A stretch of DNA of 64,000 nucleotides from Paralichthys olivaceus. Lineage: Eukaryota > Chordata > Actinopteri > Pleuronectiformes > Paralichthyidae. The notes beneath the pieces were generated by a model. That model saw only the letters and a list, made by a program, of their open reading frames with translations, did not search any database and was not told where the DNA came from. The position numbers were made by a program, and so were the translations under genes. The stretch covers positions 24,850,316 to 24,914,315 of the forward strand of contig NC_091098.1 in NCBI RefSeq assembly GCF_024713975.1, given 5' to 3'. This document shows positions 12,501 through 23,629 of the stretch, in pieces (the stretch's first letter is position 1; every line of letters starts with the position of its first letter).

Positions 12501-15500
12501 GGTAATTCCGAGCTACGAGATATAATGGGATGTGGCAATAGTGTAAGATTCATTTAAAGCTACAGCGCAGATAATTTATCTTCCCCTGCTGGCACATGGA
12601 GTAATTACACAGTAATAAGTGATATAAAGGCTAGTAATACTGCATCAAGTACTTAAAACTGTGTTAACCTGTATAGGTATAAGTACATTTTGTGAATTGT
12701 GCCCTAAAAATACAGTTTTACGTTTTATTCAGTTTCTTTGCGTAGTTAGATGAGAACACCTATAGTGTAGAGCTAGTTAGCGTAGCCTAAAGTAATCGAC
12801 GTTGCTGTTTCTGAGGAGTCTATGCCGCAACTTGACATTTTCACTTATATACAAAAGTACGTTGACTCAAAAAAAAAAAAGATCATATCATTGTACTATT
12901 TTCTAGTTCTTAAAGGAAATTGTTGAGCACAGGACTTATATTAGAGGAACATTCTTGTCTTGGGAGTTTTACTGAAGTAAAGGATCTGAATTTTTTTCCG
13001 CCAGTGAACACAGTACATCACATTCTTAAGGTCTGAGCATCAGCGACGTGTCATGATTTAGAGCCCCATCAATGAGGATAAACACGGGACTGGAAGATTT
13101 AAAGTTTCTCACCTTTCGACAGAAGACCTGACACGGTCTGCGCTGTAAAAGGCGTGCGCTCCCGCCTGCTGACAGACGAGGCCACTTTGAGGCACTCTCA
13201 CATCGGCGGTGATCAAAGCCGGGGCCCCGGTGTTCTTCATCAACTCTCAGACTGATACCTGGATCTGCTCCCTCCCCACTTTGTTCAACGGCATGTTCAT
13301 GCTGATACAGAGCAACGCCACGGAATCCATAGTTTACTTTACGCCACAGTCGATAGCAGCCAGTGAATGATTGAACGCCTTTGACAGGTTTTTCTGTGCG
13401 TGTGCGGACTCTTTGAAGTTCTCGGTCGAGACGGAGTCTCACCTGCATACAATGAATCACAATTTTCTTTTGGCAAGTTGCATGAACCATCCCAGCTGTC
13501 ACTTTGTACGTTATGCTCTGACAGCACAGACGGAGGAGCAGAGAACGCGATCTGTTCCGTGAAAAGAGCCGAGCATTTCTTAAGCTGATGATTAAATTAT
13601 TTACACAGTGAATTGCTGTTATTTTTCAGCTCAGATATATAAAGGTAATAATTACCTTGCTCGTAGCCTTTCTTCCTTGAGCACAGAAAATCCTGGAGGG
13701 CAAGGTTTTTAATGGTTTAATTACAATGCTGAGTATTAAAGAGGATAACAAGCTCAGAGTATGGCTGATTTCCTGGCAGCGATAGTCCGTCTTTTTTATT
13801 ATTATGCAGCACTGAGATGTGCAATTATAATCCACATGTGTGGGCCGAATTGCTCTTGAACATTAAGACAATGATCTTTAACATAAACAGAATAAATGTG
13901 GAGTTTTCACTTTTTTGGGGAACAGCGGCCACTGGCTGTCAAAATGACTTTTGGATCGTGTTGAGCCGTCCCAGCTGATGATTCACGCTTTTACTATTAT
14001 TCCCAGTGGAAATATACTCAGACTGCCACAGGCGTGGAATACTTCTACAACCCACAACACAAACCCCTTTCATAATATTTCTTTAAGCTTATAGAACTTG
14101 TAAATGAAAAGAATAGCATGACATCTTGGACAGTATTCTTTCTCACTTTTTTGTCGGGTTATTTGAGACAGATTGACACTAGACAGCTCGCCCGGCTCCG
14201 TCTGCCTGCCAACACCTTAAAATACGCAGTAATTAACGTGTCATATCTCGTTTGTTTAATCTGCACAAAAGCTGACATGGAAAAACAACACGTTTAGTTG
14301 TCGTCTGGATGGTGGAGGTGGGAAAGATTCCTGTTTTTAAGAGCGGGATCAGACGACACGTTACCGTTGTATCACGGCAGAGTTGTGAGCGTTTAAAACG
14401 CAGTGTGCAACAATACAGAACAACACTATAGACATCAAACTTGAGTTTAATTGCACTGAACAATAAACTTTTTCAGGTTGGATATTTTGGTGCTTTCAGA
14501 GTGTCCTCATTGTAATTTTGAGTTTGATGTTGATATACATGTTGGTTAGTTGGAGACTTGTACCTATTATTATATTAATTAAAATCACAAATTATTATTT
14601 TACACTTCAGTTTTTTGTTGGAGAGTGACGTTAGAAAACTTTGTGTTCATCCTACCTGGTTTCTCTGCGGTGAAGATGAATGTTTTTCATAAAATGAAGC
14701 TGAATTTGCTTTATTACTGTTCATATGTGGCTGTTTGGATGATTTACTGAACCGGTCTGTAAATCAGCTCAATATAAGCTGTGCCAACAACAAACGATAC
14801 CTTACAAGATGTATGTTATACATTTATACAGCAAACCGACAAAATCAGTCATCATATTTTATTATTTAGCATTAGGAGATTTCTCTCAGAACCAGGTGGA
14901 GACTAAAACTGAGCTCAAAGAGTGAATATATTTGCCAGGTGAACACAAACATGACTCTAACAGAATGATAGAGTTGCTCCACAAGCTTTAATGTTGTGCT
15001 TATTTAACCGGGCGTGTAAATAAGCATCATCGCCATGTCAACGTAAGAGGTGATGAAATGTTGATGTTGTGTTAACAGCTTCTCTCCGATGCCTCCAAGT
15101 TGCCCAAAAAGCTGTTATTGTAGGTTTAAGTGCATTTTTTTTCGAATATGTTAATAACTATTAAAAAAATTTAAAACGCAATGGAAAAAGCAATTTATCC
15201 AACAGTCACATGGACACAGAACAGAGTGGTGAACAAGAATTCTTGTCTTAACCGAATCACTCCTGCTTTCATCTGCCTCCAAGCCTCGAAATCACAACAA
15301 AAACAAGGAGGGATCCATCATGCAGCAGACGCAGCGCCTCTTACGTTGTTTATTTTCTCTGCTGTCAGACAGAAGTGAAAGTCACCGAGAGAACGAGACT
15401 GCTGCAAAACCCAAACATATACGTAAAAAAAAAAAATTGTCCTTAATTCCAGCATATTGAAAAGACAAACAAGGAGTCACTTTGTTGTGGTGGAACAAGA

Positions 15501-18500
15501 GGAAAGTCTTTAGAAGTGAAAAAAGGGGCATGTTGGTTTTGCAAGATAAGTGATCCGTGTCCCTCTGCCAAACCTAAACAAATTCCATTTCAGACAGCTC
15601 ACCTCCACGGCCTGTCTTTATCTGCTCCTCTATCTCAACCCAGGGCACTTGACATTCGGGGAAGGGTTCGGGTAAAATCCAAGCTCACTGTAATTGGAAT
15701 CCATTCAGCCTCACATTTTACCGTAAGGAAAACATGCCACTTGCGGTAGTACGCATGAAAATGTTGCTTCCGGGAGATTGTGTCTTATCTGTGTGAGAGA
15801 TCCCAGTCTCTTATACAGTAATTTATTATCCACCAGTTATTTCAGATAAGGACATTGAGCGTACGCACGGTTTGGAAACAATCTTAGATCATAACTCAGA
15901 CTTGTATACATACTGTGTATACTTTTGTTATCTTGTTTATGAGATTTTCCATCATAACATTAGTCGCACTGGTAGTATTAATAAAAGCAGCAGACCAGTA
16001 TGTCTTTGGATGGAGGAGAAAGTTTTGGCCATTTTGACATGTTGTTACAAAACTACAGTAATTGAGGTCTGCGATCCACAGAATCTACATCACACCACTC
16101 ATTTTTCACCAGAGCGCTCATGGAAATTTTCATGTGCTGAAAAACCAAAAACCCTTGACGAGGTTTGTTTACATGAATCGGGGCATATTTGGGCAAATAA
16201 GAAGTGACGTGGCACCTGAGTGGATTAAAGTGAAGCTTTCAGAGAAGAATGGTGACTAAACTCAGACGGTAAATTAAAAAAAAGCCACATTTCTCTTCAA
16301 GGAGCAACCGATGAAAAGAGAAAGAGGTTTTTCCCCGTTTGACCTTCGTCTGTGTCTGGCACCATTTAACTGTATCTTTGGTCTACATTTTCCACTGATG
16401 GTTTAAAGGGAGAAGTAATGACACATGGGGTTTCATAAAATCTGAATAAAATACATGATTGAACTGGTAAACAGAACTTTTTAAAAGGTTGTTGTAATAG
16501 ATGATTAACATACAGTGTAGTGAGGTATTTTATTTATGGATATTTGCCCATATCATTATTAATTAGACTGTAATTTCCATTATAAAATAATAATAAACTT
16601 TATTCACAAAGCACTTTTTAAAACACCTTTTACAAAGTGTTTTCACAGCAAAGCAAGAAAATATATGAGAAATAACAATCGGCAGGATGCAATGTGACAA
16701 GTAGCCCAGACAACCACGTTCAGGTGGTTGGAAACGAGGTAGTGTTCAAATTAAATGAATTAATATAGAGCTTATAACACAGGTAGCACTTAAAAGCAGT
16801 AATTTGATAGTAAAAATATATTAAAAAGTACAAGAAATGGTGAAAAGAATGCGATAAAAACACAGTTAAACCACAACATCACATGAAAGCAATGCTATAA
16901 AAAGCCTATTCTGTATTTGTATGCTGTTGGCTGAATGATCCATTGGGGAAATCTTCTTACTGTCTTTTTTTCTGCAGCAGGTTTCTGAACACCAGAGAGT
17001 CGACCCACTGGGATCATGGATGGACTTTGTCAAAAGACCTGTTGGCAACTTCCCTGGAAAGTGTCGCAAACGCAAACGTCCCCTGGTAAATCCAGAATAT
17101 GCCCTGTAAAATATTAGAAGTTACTTTTAATGATATGTTCAGATCAAGTTTGACGCATTGTTCTGTCTGTCTGTCACTAGCCGGGCCCACCTGGTCCTCC
17201 AGGTCCTCCCGGACCTCAGGGACCTCCTGGCTCTCCTGGGGCCGAAGTGACCCAGGAAGTTCTTCTCCAGGATTTCAAGGAGATGATTAAAGGTATGAAC
17301 ATGTTCATATTCCTCTTTAGGCTAAAAGGTTATTAACTGATAGCTATGCACATCTTTACATCCATTTATTCACCGCATTATCATGAGGGCCATGTTTGAA
17401 AGTCAACGTTACCTCAGTCTGTTGCTGTAATAGCCTGGATGTGTTTCTGTCAGAGGCTACAGAGAGGAGAGCAGCAGCACTTGACAGACAGACCAGCCCC
17501 AGCCAGCTACCGACAGCCCTCCTCACTCTGGAGGGGATGACCCCCTACCGGCGAATAGAGGAGGCTTTCCACTGCAAGCTCAAGGGACCTGTGGTGGTGG
17601 ACAAGAAAACGCTGGTGGAGCTCCAGAACTTTCAGACAGTATGTTTGTTTGAAACCAAGTAAATGTTTATGAACTGGTTCAGCTTTGCTCCCTGCTCGTG
17701 GCTTAAAAAAGTAAAGTTTTGGCTGATCCTCCCCCGTTTGTTTCTGACCCATTTGCTTCTCTGTATTAACTGTTTGTGAAAGAGTGACTGTTTGGAAATC
17801 ATTGCTTTAGTTTGCATGTGGGGGGATTATGAGCAGATCATCCCCCTCGCTGGTAACTGGCACTGGCAAAGCATGCAGTGCCACTCCGGGACTCAGACTC
17901 AGCTCTTTGGTCAAAAATATCTACTTTTTCAATCCTACACATCACTCTCTGGGCGGCATACAAAAGGCACTCTGTCTTAGACTTGGAATAAAGTGCGGAG
18001 AGGACAGAAATAGACACTGTTAGAAACAGCATGCTGTAGTGGAAGAACTATGCCTTGTTGGGATGGGCTGACGAGGCTGGAGGGGGAGTATGAGGCTCTG
18101 CCAAACAATTTAACATCTTAATGAAGCACTGTGTTGGTGGAGAAGTGTTACTACACAGTTATTTTTGAACATTTGAGAATGAGACAAGGAGGCATTGGAT
18201 TAAAAGTGAGGTGTTTGTGGTTTGAGACAGCAGCTTCATATCTCTACAATATACATGATCTATGACGAAGTTGGTAAAGTGCATTAAAGTCCTCGCTCCC
18301 CTCCCGTGTTTACTCCCCTCTTGGCATTGTCAGGATTGCAGATATCCAACCTTGAAGCTGTTTTCAGACATGAACCTCAGGAGAAAGTTTTTTTTATAAT
18401 GGGGTCCAGACTTTCTCAGGAGTTTGCCTTTCGCACACGAAGACGGGACGTAACGTAATAATTCTGCTGCAGAGATCATGTGTTTTTGTTTACGGCACTT

Positions 18501-21500
18501 ATTGTCAAGCGCTCTCTTGACACCATCGCTGGCGTATTCTCACATTTTCATCCCCAAATATTTGTATTCTTTTTTCGATTTTTGAAGTTTTGTCATTTGT
18601 TTGAAACGTCATCCACAAACTCCCCATTCGCTCATGAATTGGCCCACTTGAAATCCTTATGAGCCGGGCACTGATCACCGTTACAGAGTTACGTTGGTGA
18701 ACTTTTGTTTAAAGCTCCCAGAGAGGACATGTAGGGAGTTACCAATGCAAACTTTAATTCAGGTTTTCTGTGCTTCCAGCCGCCTGCTAAAGGAGCCTTC
18801 CTCAGAGGGTCAGGAATGGACCAGTCTACTGGGAGATTCACAGCTCCCATCACAGGGATCTACCAGTTCTCTGCTAACGTCCACATCGGTAAATGAAAAC
18901 AGTAATTTCTCAGTACTACACATTGACTGAACTCCCTCATCCTCCTGTTGGTTTTGTAGAAATTGTAACAGTGGGAAAACTTACTGTCTTATTATTGTTA
19001 CATGGAGTTTCATGACATCATCTTTAGCAATGCTCCTGTCAGTTTGCATCTGAAAAGCATTAGCCAGAGTGACTGGAAACAGATGAAGAAATAGGGCTAA
19101 TTCTGACAAATGTTATTGTATTATAATCAATACATTTCAGACTGAGGTACTTTTACAAACCCTGTGACTACTGGAGTTAAGAGAAAGTGTGTAATACTGC
19201 AGATCCCAGATTTCACCAGGTAGCAAATGCTCCCAAATAGTGTAAACAGTATTTACTAGTGGTAAAGAAGAGAGAACACCAGTCCAAGGCTACGGCAACA
19301 CGGGCGACATCACTGAGGATAACAAAGTCAGAGAGCGAGCAGAAGGGGAAGAGCAGGACGATTTAAACAAACACGCCACAACTTGTGAACACCACAAGAG
19401 GGATGTTCACACGGGTTTTTCTCATGAATACAGTGAACGTATATAGCATATAACACAAAGGCGAGTGGTGCATCGACGTCACTTGTGTTGATGAGTCCCT
19501 GCCGCTGCTGCTACAGAGCGCTGGTCGTCTATTTATTACAACTTAATTAATATTTGATGTATCATGTTTTGACACCACACTTCCTCAGGCTCTTAACAAT
19601 ACACATGCCAAGTGCGAATCCATTACAATGAACGGATCCTGAGATATGCCAGTCACTTACAGATTTCTTGAATTATTATGTAGACATAGAAGTCGGTCAG
19701 TATCTTCTTTAAACATCTAATTTAGGCTCCTCCTTCTTGTTCTTCTTGTTAACTGCCTCACAATAGAAGATCCTCTGTGTTCCGTCCACTGAATGTTTTC
19801 ACTGTGAACTACAAGCAGCGTCAAATTTCAAATTTAAATTAGCTTTATAGATCTCTGATACAGCTGAAGGGACGAGAACAGTGAGACATTGGTATCAATG
19901 AGATGCTGCATCATTCCTGTGAATCCCTCGTGCGTGAAGATAATTCTGTAATTTCAGATTGTACGTTGAACAACAACAGCTGAAAGAATCCAGACCACAG
20001 GGGTTTGATTCTAAAATACATTTTACACTGTATTCGTTTTGGATGTTTGAATCTTTTGTTTTTGTGAGCCAATGGCTAAGCCACTTTTTTAATGTGATCA
20101 TTTATAGACCACAACGAGGTGAAGAGGAGCAAGAGTCAGCTGAAGGCCAGGGACAACGTCCGGGTGCTGATCTGCATCGAATCCCTCTGCCACAGATACA
20201 CGTGGGTATTCAGCGTCGTGTTAAAACATGTCGGACCATCAAATATACACCAATGTCACAGTAGTCATGTGGTTTTTATTTGCAACACATGTTGGTCAGT
20301 GATACTCAGTCGATAACATTTATATCGGGAAGTCATTAATGTCACTGCACTTTGAATTCTTGACATTCCTCTTTTTGTCAGTTGTTTACTATTCCTATGT
20401 AACAGTGATATTTTATTGGTGTTCAGTGCTGCGTTTACTTTCACCAGAATTTATGAGCTGTTAAAGGTGTTGTCTGTTACAGTTTGTGTGGAACCAGTTT
20501 GGCATTTCCTGTATAAAACCAGAGTGCGTCGCTTAGAGCCCTCGTCCCTGTCGCCTAACTAATCTTTATAGTTTCACCTTTGACACGCAGCCTGTAGCAT
20601 TCAGCAGCAGCAGAAGTGACATGCAGGACGTGGGAGGCAGATAATCAAGGATCAGACACTGCGGGCGAAAATTTACACATCCAGTTGGGAACGGTTCTGA
20701 GTTCTTTCCAATATTTCAAAATTTCTATTTACATAAAGTCAGGGAAAATTGCTGATTCGCTCCCTAAAGTCTCCCACAGACTGTGCAGCGCTCCACAGCC
20801 TCCCGTCTAGTGTGGTACAATGAGGGGAACATATAAATAATACTATTATGATGTGTTACCTAACCCAGAAGAGTTCTTGGCTTTTTTTTTTTTTTTTTGG
20901 GATTCGAAGCCCCAGCCAGTCTCGCTCTCCCACACATGAAAATTCAGAGAATGTGAAATGAGGCTCATTGTGATGGCAGTTAGAGCGAAGACAAACATGA
21001 TTGATTTGCCATAAAAATGTAGCGTTTTCCACTTAACGGGAGCCAGAGTTCTCACTGTGTGGTTGAAGCCTGCAGTGACGTTACAACCGTTTCTCCAGAC
21101 TCCTGAGGGCACTGAGTGGGTAAAAGAAAGGTTCTAGAAATGCGATTCTTCGCTTTCTTTTTGAAATGAGAGATACCATCCAGATGTTTTTACACTGGGG
21201 TGGGGCATATGGCCAAAAATGATCCCTCCACATGAGTGTGAGAGTTTTTTTGTCTCTAAACATTGGTCCTGCGATACGCTAACAATCCCTCCAGGGTGTA
21301 CCCCACCTCTCGCCTGATGCCAGCTGGGATTGGCAGCAGCTCCCCCTGCAAGCCACGAAAGGAAACTTTGGATGAATTTATGTCTCGACACTGGGGACCC
21401 TGGACATGTTGCCAGTGTATCGCAGTTCCAACATACAGAGAACAAACAACCATTCACACATCCAATTAACCTAATCCTAGTCTGCATGTTTTTGGACTGT

Positions 21501-21869
21501 GGGTACCCTTCAGAAACCCACACGTACCTTCTTGCTGTACTTTCCGCAATTTCAAGATTTTAACCACGATCACACTCTAAATCAGGAATGTTTTATTATG
21601 ATTGCAGCTCATTGGAGATGATTGTTGGACTAGAGAGTAACAGCAAGATATTCACGGTCAGCGTGCACGGGCTGCTGGAGCTACAGGTGAGAAACACTCC
21701 AACAAACACAAAACATTAATGGATTCATGCAAAAACCTTCTGCCTCAGTGTTGTTTATTTTCCTCTGCAGGCCGGGCAGTACACATCCATATTCGTGGAC
21801 AATGCAGCTGGTGCCTCCATTACAATACAGAACGGTTCAGATTTCATGGGCATGCTGCTTGGTGTATAG
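6597..21869 (+). CDS. c1qtnf12: Adipolin (C1q/TNF-related protein 12), complete CDS in eight coding exons
   Basis: This is a secreted C1q/TNF-family hormone; mammalian adipolin improves insulin sensitivity and glucose handling. Coding exons are 6597-6776, 16978-17085, 17181-17292, 17454-17638, 18780-18888, 20108-20201, 21608-21686 and 21771-21869. Phases agree throughout, giving 966 bp or 321 residues (human is about 302). A signal peptide spans about residues 1-26. N46 is a sequon (NAT). A basic cluster at 88-94 (KCRKRKR) fits the furin site of the family. A Gly-X-Y stretch occupies about 97-116 and the C1q-like globular domain about 165-321. [22 protein letters not shown] and LICIESLC match adipolin better than its sister erythroferrone. 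The ATG at 6597 is chosen because it opens the signal peptide right after an acceptor. A GTG lies in frame two codons earlier. Erythroferrone was the main alternative and is disfavoured. Confidence 0.95.
7192..7216. repeat. (GATAA)n tract, probable interspersed-repeat tail
   Basis: Five tandem GATAA units are followed by TTATTGTCCCTCAG. This resembles the tail of a common fish interspersed repeat that has (GATAA)n next to a TTTATT-GTCC stretch. A similar piece (TTTATTGATTGTCACAGG) lies at 7440. The family assignment is from memory. Confidence 0.6.
9835..9970 (+). repeat. Dispersed repeat, family R (copy 1, plus orientation)
   Basis: The text contains TTTCTTGCCAAGAG, CTCATGTCTGTCCAG and TTTAGCTTAGCTTAGCATAA in this order. 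I recognise this set of blocks from a degenerate element that is abundant in percomorph genomes. Further partial copies in this window are at 28065, 44040 (inverted) and 54925. Confidence 0.6.
12015..12420. mobile_element. Degenerate MITE-like element
   Basis: The stretch includes GAAAACTCCGGGGCTGCG, CTGGACAGGCAGAAACGG and TGATTGGCTCTTTTTGG, a combination I associate with a common non-autonomous fish DNA transposon. The boundaries are uncertain, and no terminal inverted repeats could be confirmed by eye. A 156-codon minus-strand frame overlaps it and is not a gene. Confidence 0.4.
12585..13015. mobile_element. MITE-like fragment of the 'AAGTAAAGGATCTGA' family (copy 1)
   Basis: It ends in TTTTACTGAAGTAAAGGATCTGA followed, after a T-run, by CCGCCAGTG. 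This resembles the terminal part of a widespread teleost hAT-like MITE (consensus end ...AAGTAAAGGATCTGA...CCACCACTG). Related ends occur at 36745-36880 and 51165-51293. Confidence 0.5.
16585..16665. repeat. Interspersed repeat tail (AACTTTATT...GCAC/TTTACAAAGTG)
   Basis: The text AATAAACTTTATTCACAAAG followed by CTTTTTAAAACACC and TTTACAAAGTG resembles the common fish repeat tail with 'AACTTTATTTATATAGCAC...TACAAAGTGCTTTACA'. It lies about 300 bp upstream of coding exon 2 of c1qtnf12. Confidence 0.5.
18350..18740. mobile_element. Possible MITE-like element in c1qtnf12 intron 4
   Basis: GCTGTTTTCAGACATGAACC with TCAGGAG near the start and CTTTTGTTTAAAGCTCCCAG near the end recall a degenerate fish MITE. 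A partly similar piece (TCTCCGGAG...) occurs near 26.58 kb. The element ends just upstream of the coding exon at 18780. Boundaries and family are tentative. Confidence 0.3.
21285..21540. mobile_element. L2-like LINE 3'-tail fragments in two orientations
   Basis: Bases 21285-21350 read like the sense 3' end of a fish L2-type LINE (CCACCTCTCGCCTGATGCC, then AGCTGGGATTGGC). Bases 21385-21530 carry the opposite-orientation block (CATTCACACATCCAATTAAC, TTTTTGGACTGTGGG). The combination suggests two overlapping or adjoining old insertions in intron 6 of c1qtnf12, about 80 bp upstream of exon 7. Confidence 0.6.
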
Positions 21870-22140
21870 CCTCTCCCACGAACAGGGCACCATCCAAGCC
21901 GTTCCACTGCTGCCCCTTTTATTTTTTCATTTCCACGGATTGATTAAGAGCACCGCCACACAGTGCCCGACCACAGGGGAGGTTCGAAGGAAGCCAGGCT
22001 GACACTGACTTGACTGCTTGTCGGATGTTGAAGGACAATGTGGAGAACTCAAGGACTGAGTTCTCTACGGTGCACTGTGACTCCCCTGAGGAACTTGGTT
22101 GCCGGTTGCTTCACCAATAAAATAACCTGTATGTAAAGCA
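21870..22140 (+). other. c1qtnf12: c1qtnf12 3' untranslated region
   Basis: This follows the TAG at 21867-21869 and runs to the poly(A) signal at 22116. It contains no coding potential. The end is placed about 20 bp after the AATAAA hexamer, by convention. Confidence 0.75.
22116..22121 (+). terminator. c1qtnf12: Poly(A) signal AATAAA of c1qtnf12
   Basis: A canonical AATAAA hexamer, embedded in CAATAAAATAAC, about 250 bp downstream of the stop codon. It is the first such signal after the stop. Confidence 0.8.
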
Positions 22141-22504
22141 GTGAACACGTCTTTCACGGTATATTTTTCATGGTTGTTGAACACCTTTGCAGTAGCCCAA
22201 ACCAAAAATCCACGTTTTTTTGTGTTCTCTGTGTAGATGTCAGCTGGAGAACATGAACGAATACATGTCTGTGTTTGTGTATACTGACAAGTTAATGTTT
22301 TCTCTTGTATACACGCACATGAACCATTCTTATTATTATCATGGGTTCAATTTTACATTTAAGTTATATAGTACATAGACTCTGTGAGTACACTGGACAA
22401 TGGAAATGCCCCACCAACAGAATGTGGACGTAGATAAGTTATAGATCACATATGTAATTACACATTTTGTAACATAGCTTTCACTGCATTTTTAACAACG
22501 TTAG

Positions 22505-22820
22505 CAGCGTGGCTAGTCGGTTGCCCCACCATTTTGGTCCAGACCGAAACAGCGCAACATGTATAAGACGAATTGAAGTGAGACTTTGTACAGATTTTCA
22601 CAGTTTCCAGAGGATGCATCCTACTGACTATGGTGATGCGCTGACTTTTTATTTAGCCTCCCCATCACACTCGTGGTTTGGAGTGAAGTATCTCATGTAT
22701 TAGGTGGATTGCCAAATTCACGTTTCCCTTTAAGAGGAATTGTAACGATATGTTAGCATGCCAACATGCTAAAATGAGATGGTAAATATTACGTCTGTGA
22801 AATATCAGCAATGTCTCAAT
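22505..22820 (+). mobile_element. MITE-like element, 'TTTTGGTCCAGAC...GTTAGCATG' family
   Basis: In order I see TTTTGGTCCAGACCGAAA, CCAGAGGATGCATCCTACTG, ACTATGGTGATGCGCTGAC, GTGAAGTATCTCATG and GTTAGCATGCCAACATGC. This is a degenerate copy of an element that is common in percomorph fish DNA. It begins about 370 bp past the c1qtnf12 poly(A) signal. Confidence 0.6.
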
Positions 22821-22824
22821 TAAG

Positions 22825-23250
22825 GGGGTTGATCCTTTGGAGGACGCAGTCTATCCGGGCCACAAAGACTGCCTCCTTCATGGGCCGGGTAGACCGTAAA
22901 CCCAACAGAAAGGAGACGGTGTAGTCTACAGGGGCTTTCCTTGATGAGCTGCCATTACCTCTTTAAAAAATGGTTTGTCACCGAAGCACAATGAATCATG
23001 GATATAGACTTGGTCAGGAAGGTTTCTTCTTTTTGGAGCCTTCGTTTCGCGGGGATGAAAAGACGCATTTGAAAGAGAATGGGGAAGTCTCGCTCTTCAA
23101 ATGCAGCCTCCAAAGAATGCAACCCCCCGAATTGAGACACAGCTCTCAGCGTGTTAGCATTTGGCTGACGTTACATTTAGCTCAAGGAACTGTCGTGTCA
23201 AAGTTCAACCTCGTGAAGCCGCTAGCAGAGCTATTAGCTCGTATGGCGTA
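22825..23250 (+). mobile_element. MITE-like element, 'GGAGGACGC...GCGTGTTAGCATTT' family
   Basis: Blocks such as TCCGGGCCACAAAGACTGCC, TGGTTTGTCACCGAAGCACA, TTGGAGCCTTCGTTTCGCG and GACACAGCTCTCAGCGTG recall another non-autonomous element dispersed in percomorph genomes. It directly follows the element ending near 22820, so the two are adjacent or nested. Confidence 0.5.
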
Positions 23251-23304
23251 ATCACATTACGGTGGAAAAACCAGGCTGTTGCTCTGCGTGTTGTGCATTA
23301 GATA

Positions 23305-23625
23305 AACCTTTAAGATGGATGACAGGACAGCTACCAAAAGTGAAGCCAAAACATTTTGATGGCCCCCTGGCGGCTGGCTGTGGTACAGGTCAGTTAGCAG
23401 ACAGGACAATCTCCAAAGATTGCTCCTGTTCTTTTAGGTAGTTCTCATCACACTGACGAAATGTCATGATCGACAGCTGACACTGACTCGATTGGTGTGG
23501 CAGGTGTAACGGTGGGACTTTGATACTGTCAGTGCAAGATGGCTGCCCCCGGATCTGTGGGATTTCGGCTTCATTTTTGTGCAATGGGAATAAGTGGAGA
23601 TCATCATTTACAGTCTAAGGTGCCA
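23305..23625 (-). mobile_element. MITE-like element, 'CCCCCTGGCGGCTGG' family (copy 1)
   Basis: The sequence runs TAAGATGGATGACAGGACAG, AAAGTGAAGCCAAAACA, CCCCCTGGCGGCTGGCTG, GGGACTTTGATACTG, then GGCTTCATTTTTGTGCAATG. I recognise this order from a common percomorph element. Other pieces of the same family lie at 31135-31232 and 44235-44590. Confidence 0.6.
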
Positions 23626-23629
23626 GCTA

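Larger units (their letters stand above)
6777..16977 (+). other. c1qtnf12: c1qtnf12 intron 1 (10.2 kb, non-coding)
   Basis: This is a long first intron with no exon-like conserved protein. It contains a (GATAA)n run at 7192, a fragment of a dispersed repeat (9835-9970), a MITE-like stretch at 12.0-12.4 kb, a fragment of a CACTGG-ended MITE family (about 12.58-13.01 kb) and a LINE/SINE-like tail near 16585. The longest open frame (13026-13502, minus strand) resembles nothing I know. A regulatory role is possible because first introns often hold enhancers, but no specific element can be named. Confidence 0.7.

Noticed and set aside
13026..13502. 158-codon frame, minus strand, in c1qtnf12 intron 1
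   Set aside because: No recognised domain or signal, atypical composition, and no supporting splice or promoter signals. Treated as chance.
6597..21869. Erythroferrone (erfe) as the identity of the C1q gene
   Set aside because: The collagen tract resembles erythroferrone, but [23 protein letters not shown] and GAFLRGSG, and the sdf4 neighbour, match adipolin.
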